Assembly (NCBI RefSeq): GCF_000633515.1
Contig: NZ_AYMP01000026.1
Coordinates: forward strand, 62,001 to 126,000
DNA from: Morganella morganii H1r
GTDB taxonomy: Bacteria > Pseudomonadota > Gammaproteobacteria > Enterobacterales > Enterobacteriaceae
Direction of reading: 5' to 3'
DNA length: 64,000 bases
Shown here: piece after piece, positions 1 to 9,791 of the stretch
Layout of the letters: every line of letters begins with the position of its first letter
Position numbering within the stretch: the first letter of the stretch is position 1
Notes under the pieces: generated by a model
What the model was told of the DNA's origin: nothing
Seen by the model: the letters and a program-made list of their open reading frames with translations, nothing else
Database searches by the model: none
Program-made: the position numbers and the translations under genes

Positions 1-55
1 GCTGGTGAACGAATATCAGGCAGATCAGCTCGCCGCGCTGTCTGAGCAGGACTGA
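1..55 (+). CDS. prfA: Peptide chain release factor 1, C-terminal end (partial)
   Basis: The window opens inside a reading frame that ends with TGA at 53-55. The last 17 codons are rich in A, L, Q and E and resemble the E. coli RF1 tail ending in LAALSEQ. The stop overlaps the ATG of prmC, the modification enzyme for release factors, which is the classic prfA-prmC arrangement. Only the tail is visible, so the identification rests on this ending and on the neighbour. Confidence 0.85.
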   Translation, partial: LVNEYQADQLAALSEQD

Positions 56-891
56 TGACGTTCCGGACCTGGCTGGCAGAGGCCGTCAGCCGTTTAAGTC
101 ACAGCGACAGCCCGAAACGGGATGCGGAGATCCTGCTGACGTTTGTCACCGGCCGCACCCGCAGCTACATTATTGCCTTTGATGAAACCCCGCTCGGCGG
201 GGATGAACAGCAGCGTCTTGAGGCACTGCTTGTCCGCCGGGAGCAGGGCGAGCCGGTGGCGTATATCACCGGTGTGCGTGAGTTCTGGTCACTGCCGCTG
301 GAAGTGTCTCCCGCCACGCTTATTCCGCGTCCGGATACCGAATGTCTGGTGGAAGCAGCGCTGGAATTGTTACCGGCCGCATCCTGCGATATTCTGGATC
401 TCGGTACCGGTACCGGTGCTATTGCGCTGGCTCTGGCCTCTGAACGGCCGGACTGTCACGTGACCGGCGCGGATATTCAGCCGGATGCGGTGGCGCTGGC
501 GCAGCGCAATGCCGCCCGTCTGGGGCTGACGAATACAACCTTTAAAGAAAGTCGCTGGTTTGCTTCACTGCCGATTCATCAATTTGCTATGATAGTGAGT
601 AACCCGCCATACATTGATGAGAATGATGAGCATCTGGTGCAGGGGGATGTCCGTTTCGAGCCGCGCAGTGCGCTGGTCGCCCCGCAGAACGGTCTGGCCG
701 ATCTGGCGGAAATCGCTGCGCAGTCCGCACATTATCTGATACCCGGCGGGTGGCTGATTGTGGAACATGGCTGGCGGCAGGGAGACGCTGTCCGCGAACT
801 GTTCCGGGAAAACGGATTTTACCGGGTGGAAACCCGCCGCGATTATGGCGGAAATGATCGGGTTACTTTAGGTCAACGGGAAGAGAAATGA
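55..891 (+). CDS. prmC: Release factor glutamine N5-methyltransferase PrmC
   Basis: PrmC methylates the glutamine of the GGQ motif in release factors RF1 and RF2, using S-adenosylmethionine, in the cytoplasm. The 278-residue length matches the family. The SAM-binding loop DLGTGTG starts at D115, and the glutamine-binding NPPY motif of N5-glutamine methyltransferases is at 183-186. The N-terminal helical domain includes REFWSLPL and LIPRPDTE, both conserved in PrmC. The start ATG overlaps the prfA stop (TGATG), indicating translational coupling, and the end overlaps the ATG of sirB1 by four bases. Confidence 0.97.
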   Translation: MTFRTWLAEAVSRLSHSDSPKRDAEILLTFVTGRTRSYIIAFDETPLGGDEQQRLEALLVRREQGEPVAYITGVREFWSLPLEVSPATLIPRPDTECLVEAALELLPAASCDILDLGTGTGAIALALASERPDCHVTGADIQPDAVALAQRNAARLGLTNTTFKESRWFASLPIHQFAMIVSNPPYIDENDEHLVQGDVRFEPRSALVAPQNGLADLAEIAAQSAHYLIPGGWLIVEHGWRQGDAVRELFRENGFYRVETRRDYGGNDRVTLGQREEK

Positions 892-1694
892 AAAGCATTG
901 CCGATTTTGAATTCAATGGTGCGCCGTTACTGAGCGGCATCATGTTAGTGTTAAAAACTGTCCGCCCGGATTTTGACCGGGAAAAGGCAGAGACACACAT
1001 CAATGAACTTATCCGTCAGACCCGTAAACGCCTCCCGCCGAATTCCGGTGAACATACCTGTTTACAGACCCTGATCACGCTTTTTTACCATAAATGGCAG
1101 TTCGGTGGTGCCAGCGGTGTTTATTCGCTGTCTGATACCCTGTGGCTGGATATGGTGCTGCGCACTCAGCGCGGCTCGCCGGTATCACTCGGCATCCTGT
1201 TCCTGCATATTGCACAGGCCATCGGTTTGCCTGTTGTGCCGGTGGTTTTCCCGACCCAGCTGATTCTGCGGGCAGATCTCGATGACGAAACCCTGTTTAT
1301 TAATCCGATTAACGGCGATCTGCTGGATCAGCACACGCTGGATGTCTGGATTAAAGGCACGGTCAGCCCTGCTCATCATCTGACCGGGGACGATCTCGAA
1401 GAAGCCGAAAACAGCCATGTGGTGCGCAAATACCTCGACAGTATTAAAGTCGCACTGATGGAAGAGAAAAAAATGGAGCAGGCACTGAAAGTCAGCGAAA
1501 CCATTTTATTATTTGATCCGGATGACCCGTATGAAATCCGTGATCGCGGGCTGATTTATGCCCAGCTGGACTGCAGCCATATTGCGGTTTCTGATCTGAA
1601 CTATTTTATTGAGCAATGTCCGCAGGATCCGGTATCGGAAATGATAAAAATGCAGATCCACACTTACGAACAGCAGCATATCGTTCTGCACTGA
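888..1694 (+). CDS. sirB1: SirB1 family transglutaminase-like/TPR protein
   Basis: This 268-residue protein matches SirB1 (YchA), a conserved enterobacterial protein with an N-terminal transglutaminase-like region and C-terminal TPR-like helices (LIYAQLDCSHIAVSDLNYFIEQCP). Its precise activity is not established. The ATG overlaps the prmC stop (ATGA), so it is in the prfA-prmC operon. In E. coli a sirB2 gene lies between prmC and sirB1; here it is missing and the two genes overlap directly. Confidence 0.92.
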   Translation: MKSIADFEFNGAPLLSGIMLVLKTVRPDFDREKAETHINELIRQTRKRLPPNSGEHTCLQTLITLFYHKWQFGGASGVYSLSDTLWLDMVLRTQRGSPVSLGILFLHIAQAIGLPVVPVVFPTQLILRADLDDETLFINPINGDLLDQHTLDVWIKGTVSPAHHLTGDDLEEAENSHVVRKYLDSIKVALMEEKKMEQALKVSETILLFDPDDPYEIRDRGLIYAQLDCSHIAVSDLNYFIEQCPQDPVSEMIKMQIHTYEQQHIVLH

Positions 1695-1736
1695 TAAACG
1701 GATATCGTTTTACATATTTTCATAAACGCAATCTAA

Positions 1737-2612
<876 letters not shown>

Positions 2613-2618
2613 TTTCCG

Positions 2619-3521
2619 ATGCAGCTTCACACAGTCGTTAACATGTTCGGCGCTGATCTTCAGCGCCGTTATGGCGAAAAAATCCATAAAATCACCCTCC
2701 ACGGCGGCTTCAGCTGCCCTAACCGCGACGGCACCCTCGGGCGCGGCGGTTGTACCTTCTGTAATGTGGCTTCTTTTGCGGATGAAAATGCACAGTATGA
2801 TTCCATTGAGGATCAGCTGAATCAGCAGTCCGGCAAAATCACCCGCGCCAAACGCTATCTTGCCTATTTCCAGGCCTATACCAGTACCTACGCGGAAGTT
2901 GAACTGCTGCGTGAGATGTATGAATCCGCCCTGACACAGGCCGATGTGGTGGGATTATGTGTCGGTACGCGGCCGGATTGTGTGCCGGAGGCAGTATTGG
3001 ATCTGCTGCAAAGCTATCAGCAGCAGGGCTATGAGGTATGGCTGGAGCTGGGATTACAGACCGCTCATGATAAAACCCTGAAACGCATCAACCGCGGTCA
3101 TGATTTCGCTTGTTATCAGGCCACCACCCGGGCCGCCCGTGAGCGCGGGCTGAAAGTGTGTTGCCACCTGATCACCGGCCTGCCGGGAGAAACCGCAGCC
3201 GATAATCTCATCACACTTGAGCGCGTGCTGGACACCGGCGTTGAAGGCATCAAACTGCATCCGCTGCATATTGTGGAAGGCAGTACCATGGCAAAAGCCT
3301 GGCGGGCGGGGCGCCTGCCCACCATTTCCCTCGAAGAGTATGTCGCCACTGCCGGAGAGATGATCCGCCACACACCGCCGGATGTCATTTATCACCGTAT
3401 CTGCGCCAGTGCACGGCGTCCGACGTTACTGGCTCCGGACTGGTGCAGTAACCGCTGGCTCGGCATGAATGGCCTGTGGCAGTATCTGCTGGCAAACGGC
3501 GGCCAGGGCAGCGCAGTCTGA
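2619..3521 (+). CDS. yhcC: Radical SAM protein YhcC family (TIGR01212)
   Basis: This 300-residue protein closely resembles E. coli YhcC. It belongs to the elongator-protein-3-like radical SAM subgroup with an unusually spaced cysteine cluster: C33, C45 and C48 in FSCPNRDG and GGCTFCNV, expected to hold a 4Fe-4S cluster that cleaves S-adenosylmethionine. GLCVGTRPDC and ELGLQTAHDKTLKRINRGHD are conserved in the family. The substrate is not established. It starts six bases after the kdsA stop, so it is probably cotranscribed with it, unlike the gltB-linked location in E. coli. Confidence 0.93.
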   Translation: MQLHTVVNMFGADLQRRYGEKIHKITLHGGFSCPNRDGTLGRGGCTFCNVASFADENAQYDSIEDQLNQQSGKITRAKRYLAYFQAYTSTYAEVELLREMYESALTQADVVGLCVGTRPDCVPEAVLDLLQSYQQQGYEVWLELGLQTAHDKTLKRINRGHDFACYQATTRAARERGLKVCCHLITGLPGETAADNLITLERVLDTGVEGIKLHPLHIVEGSTMAKAWRAGRLPTISLEEYVATAGEMIRHTPPDVIYHRICASARRPTLLAPDWCSNRWLGMNGLWQYLLANGGQGSAV

Positions 3522-3528
3522 TCGGGAA

Positions 3529-3978
3529 TTACAGCCAGCGCCGTGTCTGCTGACAATAGGCCGTCCATTCCTGTTTAAATTTTGCGGCAAGGAACTTTTC
3601 TTCCTGCGGGATGCTGAACAGATCGGTGATCAGCCAGAAAATCAGGCCGCCGGTGAGAAAGTAATAAGAGCCGGTCAGCAGGGCAAACCCGATACAGGCG
3701 GTGGTCAGTGCAAGATAGACCGGATTGCGTGACAACCGGAACGGCCCGCCGGTGATGAGATGAGTGGCCTCGCCGAGCGGATTCGGTGTGGTGTTATGGC
3801 GGCGGAAGTATAACAGTGACGCACCAATCCAGCCGAGACTTTCCAGCCCGACCAATATGGCTAAAATACCGCTCCAGCCGCTGAACTGGATCACCAGTGC
3901 ATCTTTGGCATACAGCCAGGCAGCTGCAATACCATTGATAATCAGCCAGTTAAAGAAGGGAAGACGGAACGCAGCCAT
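3529..3978 (-). CDS. Isoprenylcysteine carboxyl methyltransferase-like membrane protein
   Basis: A 149-residue, strongly hydrophobic protein with about four membrane segments. The C-terminal half carries the ICMT/PEMT-type signature: THLITGGPFRLSRNPVYLAL followed by a conserved glutamate pair (PQEEKFLAAKF) near the end. Bacterial members of this family are usually annotated as isoprenylcysteine carboxyl methyltransferase family proteins. The bacterial substrate is generally unknown, and bacteria lack prenylated CaaX proteins. It is convergent with yhcC, leaving only seven bases between the stops. Confidence 0.8.
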   Translation of the reverse strand: MAAFRLPFFNWLIINGIAAAWLYAKDALVIQFSGWSGILAILVGLESLGWIGASLLYFRRHNTTPNPLGEATHLITGGPFRLSRNPVYLALTTACIGFALLTGSYYFLTGGLIFWLITDLFSIPQEEKFLAAKFKQEWTAYCQQTRRWL

Positions 3979-4056
3979 AATTTTTCTCCGGTGACAGATA
4001 AAGCAACGGCGGACATTACGCCCGCCGCTCTGTTCATTATAGCCTGATTACAGAGG

Positions 4057-5781
4057 TTATCGTGCCTCCGATGTCACACCATCCATCAGCCCCAGTTCAA
4101 TCAGTGCCTTACTGACTGACGGGTAAAAGCTGATTTTATTCTCAACCGGCACAATCCGTGCCCGCGCCAGGGTTTTCAGCGGCTGGAACGGAATATCAGT
4201 AACCACAATGTGTGTATCCACACCGGCTTCGTCAATAAAACGGCGGAAGGCTTTTAATCCGCCCGCATCCAGCACCGGCACCGCATCCCATTGCATCACA
4301 ATGGTGTGATATCCGGCACTTTTGATTTTCAGATCATCAAAAATCCGCTCAGCAGCGGCAAAGAACAGAGGACCGTTAATACGCACCACCAGCAGCCCTT
4401 TGTCGTGATCCGTAAAGGAAGACTCACTCAGGCGCGTCATATTGGCAATACGACGCATAAACAGCAGTGAGGCCAGCACAATCCCGACACTGATGGCAAT
4501 CACCATATCAAACAGCACTGTCAGGCTCAGGCACAGCAGCAGCACGATAATATCGTCTTTTGGCGCGCGGCGGATAAGCTCAATCACTTTAGCCGCTTCA
4601 CTCATATTCCATGCCACCATCAGCAGCAGGGCAGACATTGCCGCCAGCGGCAGATACGAGAGCAGCGGTGCCAGGATCAGCAAAGTCAGCAGCACCAGCA
4701 GGGAGTGAATAATAGCAGAGACCGGTGATGTGGCCCCGGCACGCACGTTAGCGGCAGAGCGGGCAATCGCGGCCGTGGCCGTGATACCGCCGAAGAACGG
4801 TGCGGTGATATTACCCAGCCCCTGACCCAGCAATTCGCCGTTGGAGTTATGTTTTTTGCCGGTCATCCCGTCGAGCACTACCGCACAGAGCAGGGATTCA
4901 ATCGCGCCGAGCATTGCCATCGAAAAAGCCGCCGGCATCAGAGCGGTAATGGTGGCCCAGCTGAACTCAAACTCTTTGCCGTCCGGGGTCGGTAAATTCC
5001 ACGGCAGGATAAATTGCGGCAGAATCGGCGGGATCCCCGCGCCCTGTGTGCCATCCGCCAGGGTATAACTGAAGCGGGAGCCGATGGTGGCCGCTTCCAT
5101 ACCGAACAGTGACAGCACCAGCATCACCAGCATCCCGGCAATCACAGCGGGAAGGTGTCCCGGCAGGCGCAGTTTCAGTTTCGGCCAGTAGATAAGCACC
5201 AGCAGAGTGGTCACGCCAATCAGGGTATCGGAGAGATTAATGGTCGGCATCGCTCTGACAAGGGCAATCACTTTATCCACATAGTTTTCCGGCACATGCG
5301 CCATGGTCAGACCGAAAAAGTCTTTCACCTGCATGGTGGCGATAGTGATCGCAATCCCCGAGGTGAAGCCGAGCACCACAGAAATCGGAATATATTCAAT
5401 GAGTTTACCGAAGCGCGCCAGACCCATTGCCAGCAGGATAATCCCGGACATCAGGGTGGCTATCAGTAATCCGCCCAGCCCGAACTGCTGGGAAACGGGG
5501 TAGAGGATCACCACAAACGCGGCGGTCGGCCCGGAGACACTGAAACGGGAACCGCCGGTCACTGCAATCACAATACCGGCGATAGCGGCCGTATACAGGC
5601 CGTATTGCGGAGCCACACCACTGCCGATAGCCAGTGCCATCGCCAGCGGGATAGCGATAATTCCGACGGTGATACCTGCGATGGTATCTTTTATCAGACG
5701 GGAGACGGAGTAAGGCTGTTTCCAGCACGAGTCAATTAATGCAGAAAAAAGAGATAATCCTTTAAATGTTGAAATTTTCAT
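4057..5781 (-). CDS. dauA: SulP family C4-dicarboxylate transporter DauA
   Basis: DauA (YchM) is an inner-membrane SLC26/SulP transporter that takes up succinate and other C4-dicarboxylic acids aerobically in E. coli. The 574-residue protein aligns throughout with E. coli DauA. It has an N-terminal membrane domain ([29 protein letters not shown]) and a C-terminal cytoplasmic STAS domain from about residue 450, with [15 protein letters not shown] at the usual phosphorylation loop. In E. coli it also lies near prs and ychH, but here it stands alone. Substrate is inferred from the family. Confidence 0.93.
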   Translation of the reverse strand: MKISTFKGLSLFSALIDSCWKQPYSVSRLIKDTIAGITVGIIAIPLAMALAIGSGVAPQYGLYTAAIAGIVIAVTGGSRFSVSGPTAAFVVILYPVSQQFGLGGLLIATLMSGIILLAMGLARFGKLIEYIPISVVLGFTSGIAITIATMQVKDFFGLTMAHVPENYVDKVIALVRAMPTINLSDTLIGVTTLLVLIYWPKLKLRLPGHLPAVIAGMLVMLVLSLFGMEAATIGSRFSYTLADGTQGAGIPPILPQFILPWNLPTPDGKEFEFSWATITALMPAAFSMAMLGAIESLLCAVVLDGMTGKKHNSNGELLGQGLGNITAPFFGGITATAAIARSAANVRAGATSPVSAIIHSLLVLLTLLILAPLLSYLPLAAMSALLLMVAWNMSEAAKVIELIRRAPKDDIIVLLLCLSLTVLFDMVIAISVGIVLASLLFMRRIANMTRLSESSFTDHDKGLLVVRINGPLFFAAAERIFDDLKIKSAGYHTIVMQWDAVPVLDAGGLKAFRRFIDEAGVDTHIVVTDIPFQPLKTLARARIVPVENKISFYPSVSKALIELGLMDGVTSEAR

Positions 5782-6008
5782 TTCCGGACAACTGTCACCT
5801 CTGAGTCATATGAAAAAAATAGGGAGACGCCAAAGCACATTAGTCTACGCAAAACAGGGAGAGATTTAGCTGAGATACATCAAATGACACTGTATACAAT
5901 AGCGGATATTGAAATAAAATCAAAAATATGAAGCAGTTAAGGGTTAATAAAACAGGTTATTCTGCCGCCTGACCGGATAGCAGCATAAAAAAAGAAAGGA
6001 CAGAAACG

Positions 6009-6036
6009 AAAAAAGCCTGCTGATTGCTCAGCAGGC
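6009..6036 (-). terminator. Intrinsic terminator of tRNA-Ser
   Basis: On the minus strand a 9-bp perfect stem (GCCTGCTGA / TCAGCAGGC) with a four-base loop is followed by a run of T. It lies 14 bases past the CCA end of the tRNA gene. Confidence 0.88.
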
Positions 6037-6049
6037 TCTTCTCTTAAGA

Positions 6050-6139
6050 TGGCGGTGAGAGAGGGATTCGAACCCTCGATGCACTTTCGCGCATACACAC
6101 TTTCCAGGCGTGCTCCTTCAGCCACTCGGACATCTCACC
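6050..6139 (-). tRNA. tRNA-Ser (anticodon GGA)
   Basis: The reverse complement begins GGTGAGATGTCCGAGTGGC and closes with the T-arm GGTTCGAATCC and an encoded CCA. The acceptor stem GGTGAGA pairs with TCTCACC. The anticodon loop CTGGAAA gives GGA, reading UCC and UCU serine codons. The long variable arm is typical of serine tRNA; the total is 90 bases. It closely resembles E. coli serW/serX. It is a solitary tRNA gene with its own terminator, and I see no integrase or duplicated 3' end beside it. Confidence 0.97.
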
Positions 6140-6475
6140 GGGGTACTGTTCGTTGCGTTGATATCTCGCTGCAACGGGGCGCTACTATAGGGGAAGCGAC
6201 GTAACCCGTCAATACACGGCATGAAAAAAAATGTGTTTTTTCGTTTGTTTAACCAAAAAAACAGCATATTGGTGATTAACATAGCAAATCCGCTGAAAAC
6301 AGCGCACCGGCCGCCTGAAAAATGACCGCTGATTTTTTTCCGGCGGGAAATCATCTGCCGGAAAAATATGCAGGTCAGTTAACAATAACAACATTTTAAC
6401 GTTACGAAAATCTCTCCGGGGCTTGAATTCTTTGCGTAATCCTATCAGGCTGGTAAAAAAACAGAGGAGCGCCGC
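6140..6475. other. Divergent intergenic region between tRNA-Ser and ghrA
   Basis: This 336-base gap must hold the promoters for the minus-strand tRNA and the plus-strand ghrA. I see no convincing gene. It contains one perfect 10-bp inverted repeat, TTTTTCCGGC (6335-6344) and GCCGGAAAAA (6357-6366), separated by 12 bases; neither orientation has a following T run, so it is not an obvious terminator. Confidence 0.5.
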
Positions 6476-7417
6476 ATGAATATTATTTTCTACCATCCTT
6501 TTTTTGATTCTGAGCTGTGGATCAACGGCATGAAAAAACATCTGCCGCAGGCGGATATCCGCAAATGGGTTCCGGGTGATAACCAGCCGGCGGATTATGC
6601 CCTGGTGTGGTTACCGCCGCGTGAGTGTCTGGCCGGGCGAACCACCATGAAAGCGGTCTTTGCACTGGGAGCCGGGGTGGATGCCATCCTGAAGCAGGAG
6701 CAGGCAAACCCGGGCACACTGCCTGCCGGGGTGCCGGTGATCCGCCTTGAAGATACCGGGATGGGGGCGCAGATGCAGGAATACGCCGTTGCCAAGGCGC
6801 TGTGGTACTTCCGCAAAATGGATATCTATAAACGCCAGCAGGAACAGCGTATCTGGAAAGCGCAACCGGCGTTTACGTTTGATGAGTTTGAAATCGGCGT
6901 GCTGGGAACCGGTATTCTCGGGCGTTCCGTGGCGGAGAGGCTGGCGGAGTTCGGGTTTAAAGTCCATGGCTGGAGCCGGACACCAAAACAGATCCCGGGC
7001 GTGACAAGCTTCTGCGGCAATGACCAGCTGGATGAATTCTTAAGCCACAGCCGCCTGCTGATCAACCTGCTGCCTGACACACCGCAGACCAGAGGGATCC
7101 TCAACCAGTCGCTGTTCAGTAAGCTGCCGCAAAGTTCTTATCTGATCAACCTGGCGCGCGGCTCGCATCTGGTGGATAACGATTTACTGGAAGCCATCGA
7201 TGACGGACAGATTGCCGGTGCCAGCCTGGATGTGTTCGCCACCGAACCGCTGCCGGAAATGCACCCGTTCTGGACTCATCCGCGGGTGGATGTTACGCCG
7301 CACATTGCCGCATTTACCATTCCGTCAGAGGCAATGAAAGCCATTGTCGCCAATATTGAGCGGATTGAGCGGGGCGAAGCACCGCAGGGCGTGGTGAATA
7401 TGGAACTGGGGTATTAA
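6476..7417 (+). CDS. ghrA: Glyoxylate/hydroxypyruvate reductase A
   Basis: GhrA reduces glyoxylate to glycolate and hydroxypyruvate to glycerate with NADPH in the cytoplasm. The 313-residue protein matches the D-2-hydroxyacid dehydrogenase fold: nucleotide-binding GVLGTGILG in the centre, INLARGSHLVD with the substrate-binding arginine, and the catalytic histidine in VTPHIAAFT. RLEDTGMGAQMQEYAV is conserved with E. coli GhrA. A GAGGAG-like site lies seven bases before the ATG. In E. coli ghrA is followed by ycdX and ycdY; here ycdY follows directly and ycdX is missing. Confidence 0.95.
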   Translation: MNIIFYHPFFDSELWINGMKKHLPQADIRKWVPGDNQPADYALVWLPPRECLAGRTTMKAVFALGAGVDAILKQEQANPGTLPAGVPVIRLEDTGMGAQMQEYAVAKALWYFRKMDIYKRQQEQRIWKAQPAFTFDEFEIGVLGTGILGRSVAERLAEFGFKVHGWSRTPKQIPGVTSFCGNDQLDEFLSHSRLLINLLPDTPQTRGILNQSLFSKLPQSSYLINLARGSHLVDNDLLEAIDDGQIAGASLDVFATEPLPEMHPFWTHPRVDVTPHIAAFTIPSEAMKAIVANIERIERGEAPQGVVNMELGY

Positions 7418-7480
7418 TTCTTTACAGCAATAAGGACAATCCGGACAATAGCGGCAACTCAGTTAATAAGGATTTGAAGT

Positions 7481-8041
7481 ATGAATGAATTTTCACTGGT
7501 CTGCCGCCTGCTCGGAACGCTGTTTAACCGTGCTCCGGCTGATCCCGTACTGGCACCCGTTCTGACGATGATTAAGCAGGGGCAGCTGAAAGCCCACTGG
7601 CCGCTGGAGCAGGATGCGCTGCTGACACGGCTGGCTGAGCATTGTGACACCGCAGAACTGGCAGCGGATTATCAGCAGCTGTTTGCTGACGGGGCGGTGG
7701 CTCAGCACCGGTCGGACTATACCGGTGAGCCGGAAAGTGACGTTCGTCAGTTTTTCAGTGAGCGCGGGATGCCGCTGACTGATGCGGTAACAGACAGTTT
7801 CGGGTCTCTGCTGCTGGCAGCATCCTGGCTGGAAGATCAGGCACAGGAAGATGAAGTCAGTGCGCAGACGGCGCTGTTTGCGGACTATCTGCTGCCGTGG
7901 AGTGATGCATTTCTCGGGAAAGTCGAATCTCATGCACAGCACGGCTTTTACCGCACGCTGGCTATCCTGACCCGTGAAGCACTGTCCGCCCTGTATGAAG
8001 AGCTGACAGAAGATGCAGAAGAAGACGAAAATGATGATTGA
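7481..8041 (+). CDS. ycdY: TorD/DmsD-family chaperone YcdY
   Basis: This 186-residue, all-helical acidic protein matches E. coli YcdY, a member of the TorD/DmsD/NarJ redox-enzyme chaperone family. The conserved segments are NEFSLVCRLLGTLF at the start, LADYQQLF-like helix 4, and SERGMPLTDAVTDSFGSLLLAASWLEDQ. In E. coli YcdY was proposed to help insert zinc into the phosphatase YcdX, but no ycdX gene is seen here, so its client in this genome is open. The tail is unusually acidic (EDAEEDENDD). Confidence 0.9.
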   Translation: MNEFSLVCRLLGTLFNRAPADPVLAPVLTMIKQGQLKAHWPLEQDALLTRLAEHCDTAELAADYQQLFADGAVAQHRSDYTGEPESDVRQFFSERGMPLTDAVTDSFGSLLLAASWLEDQAQEDEVSAQTALFADYLLPWSDAFLGKVESHAQHGFYRTLAILTREALSALYEELTEDAEEDENDD

Positions 8042-8071
8042 TATGTGACAACGTCACATGTTGTTTTTCAG

Positions 8072-8096
8072 GCCCGGTCAGATGACCGGGCTTTTT
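8072..8096 (+). terminator. Terminator after ycdY
   Basis: A perfect 9-bp GC-rich stem (GCCCGGTCA / TGACCGGGC) is followed by five T residues. It lies between the convergent ycdY and citrate-transporter genes, immediately before the latter's stop codon. Confidence 0.85.
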
Positions 8097-8105
8097 GTCT
8101 CCGGG

Positions 8106-9419
8106 TCAGAACAGCCCGAGGAACCAGCCTGCCGCCAGGGTGATAAAGCTGAACAGCCAGATCCAGAAGAAGGAGTAGCGCAGATGCCGTCCCATATCCA
8201 CCCCGGCAATCCCCACCGCCAGCCAGACAGCCGGTGAGAACGGGCTGACAAAGGTGCCGGCGTTGTTACCGATAGCCATGGCATAGACCACATCTGCAGG
8301 CGGAATACCGGCGGATGCCACCACGTCACGGACAATCGGCAGCAGGGCAAAGTAATAAGCATCGGTACTGGTAAAGATATCCAGCGGTACACCAATCATC
8401 CCGATAATAATGTGGAACTGTTCCGCCATCCGTCCCGGAATAATCAGCAGCAGATCTTTCGCGACCGACTCCAGCATACCGCCTTTATCCATAATCCCCA
8501 GGAATACCCCGGCGGAAAGGATAATCGCAGCCATAGATAACGCCTGCGGGGCATGGTGGTTAATCACGGCCACCTGATCTTTCGGTTTCGGGTAATTGAT
8601 GATAAGAGCGGCGGAAAGGGCCAGCATAAAGATATACGGTGCCGCGAGCCAGCCCAGCGCCAGGCTGAGGATCGCCAGCAGGATCAGCGAGATATTAATC
8701 AGAAAGCGCTGTGGTTTTTCCGTACCGTGTTCGTTATCCGCCTCATCATACAGTTCAAGAAGCGAATCCTGTTGATACGGCGTGGTGCCGTATTGTGCCG
8801 CACGGGCGATACGGCGTTTTTCCCGCAGACCAAACAGTGCGGCGACCAGTACGGATGCGATAATGCCGGTAATTTGCACCGGGATCAGCGGCTGCCACAG
8901 TTCAGATGCGGGGATCCCTGTCACGGCAGATGCACGGCCAAGCGGTCCGCCCCATGGCACCATATTCATCACCCCCATACTCATGCACATCAGCAGCAGC
9001 ATCAGATACGGGCTCATGCCCAGTCGCCGGTAGATTGGCAGAAACGCCGGGATGATAATCAGAAACGTTGCCGCTCCGGAACCGTCGAGATGCACCACGG
9101 CTGCCACCAGAGCGGTGACCATCGCCACAATCACCACATTTCCCCGCGTCAGGCCGATCATCAGGCGGATAAACGGATTGAAGATATGCAGATCTTTCAT
9201 AATGCTGAAAAACAGAATGGCGAACAGGAACATCACCGCGACACTGGCGACTTTTTTGATACCGTAATCAAAAAATACCGTGATTTCAGGCAGAGAGTAG
9301 CCTGCCAGCAACGCGCCGAGCAGGGGAATAACAGACATGGCAATTACAGGGCTGGTTTTTCCTGTCATCAGCAGAACGACAATAGAAATGATGATCAGCA
9401 GTCCGATCAGTGTCAGCAT
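8106..9419 (-). CDS. CitMHS family citrate transporter
   Basis: A 437-residue polytopic membrane protein of the CitMHS family, which carries citrate as a metal complex (with Mg2+ or Ca2+ in characterised Bacillus members) together with protons. Visible family features are the hydrophobic start MLTLIGLLIIISIVVLLM, the loop VVHLDGSGAATFLIIIPAFLPIYRRLGM, GVMNMVPWGGPLGRA, and GNNAGTFVSPFSPAVWL near the end. The hydrophilic loop around residues 195-235 is typical. No citrate-sensing two-component genes adjoin it. Metal preference cannot be told from sequence. Confidence 0.88.
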   Translation of the reverse strand: MLTLIGLLIIISIVVLLMTGKTSPVIAMSVIPLLGALLAGYSLPEITVFFDYGIKKVASVAVMFLFAILFFSIMKDLHIFNPFIRLMIGLTRGNVVIVAMVTALVAAVVHLDGSGAATFLIIIPAFLPIYRRLGMSPYLMLLLMCMSMGVMNMVPWGGPLGRASAVTGIPASELWQPLIPVQITGIIASVLVAALFGLREKRRIARAAQYGTTPYQQDSLLELYDEADNEHGTEKPQRFLINISLILLAILSLALGWLAAPYIFMLALSAALIINYPKPKDQVAVINHHAPQALSMAAIILSAGVFLGIMDKGGMLESVAKDLLLIIPGRMAEQFHIIIGMIGVPLDIFTSTDAYYFALLPIVRDVVASAGIPPADVVYAMAIGNNAGTFVSPFSPAVWLAVGIAGVDMGRHLRYSFFWIWLFSFITLAAGWFLGLF

Positions 9420-9791
9420 CAGATGATCCTTATCCGGGAAGTGGTTATTTTCTGATGTTACTGAAAGGGATGATGATGGTGTTAAAAATGTTTATGAATT
9501 GTGAAATATGTCATTAAAAAGAGATCCGGCAGAGTCAGAAAAAAGCGGTCAATCACAAATTAATTTTATCTGCGGCAGAAGAAAAAACAGTATTCCGTCT
9601 CGTTTTACCGGAAATATACTGCGGACATGTCGGAATGGGATAACCAGGTATATTTTCGTATGCCTTGAATTTTCGTCATATTCTTTTACGAAACGGGAAG
9701 GTGATACCGTTTCCTGCGGAATAGTTAAGAAACGGTATCATAATTTAGCGGGTTAATAATTTACTGTCACAATTAAAAAATTTAATCGAAA
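9420..9791. other. Intergenic region upstream of the citrate transporter
   Basis: This 372-base AT-rich stretch lies between the yceB stop and the citrate transporter start, both on the minus strand, so it should hold the transporter promoter. A plus-strand open frame at 9508-9756 has no recognisable product and no family look, so I do not call it a gene. The notable element is the 11-bp inverted repeat at 9703-9739, listed separately. Confidence 0.5.
9703..9739. repeat. Perfect 11-bp inverted repeat (operator or hairpin)
   Basis: GATACCGTTTC (9703-9713) and GAAACGGTATC (9729-9739) are exact inverted copies separated by 15 bases. A partial further copy, CGAAACGGG, lies just upstream at 9689-9697. 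The position, about 280 bases upstream of the citrate transporter start and just past the yceB stop, would suit a distal operator or an RNA hairpin. The regulator is unknown. Confidence 0.5.

Noticed and set aside
6050-6139. tRNA-Ser as an attachment site for an integrated element
   Set aside because: No integrase gene or second copy of the tRNA 3' end is visible nearby; both flanks are ordinary genes.
8553-9455. 300-codon open frame opposite the citrate transporter
   Set aside because: Antisense shadow, very rich in Q, H, D and N from reverse reading of hydrophobic codons; no domain is recognisable.
9508-9756. 82-codon open frame in the gap before the citrate transporter
   Set aside because: Composition and sequence show no protein family, and it runs through the inverted repeat region. 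Its start lacks a ribosome binding site.
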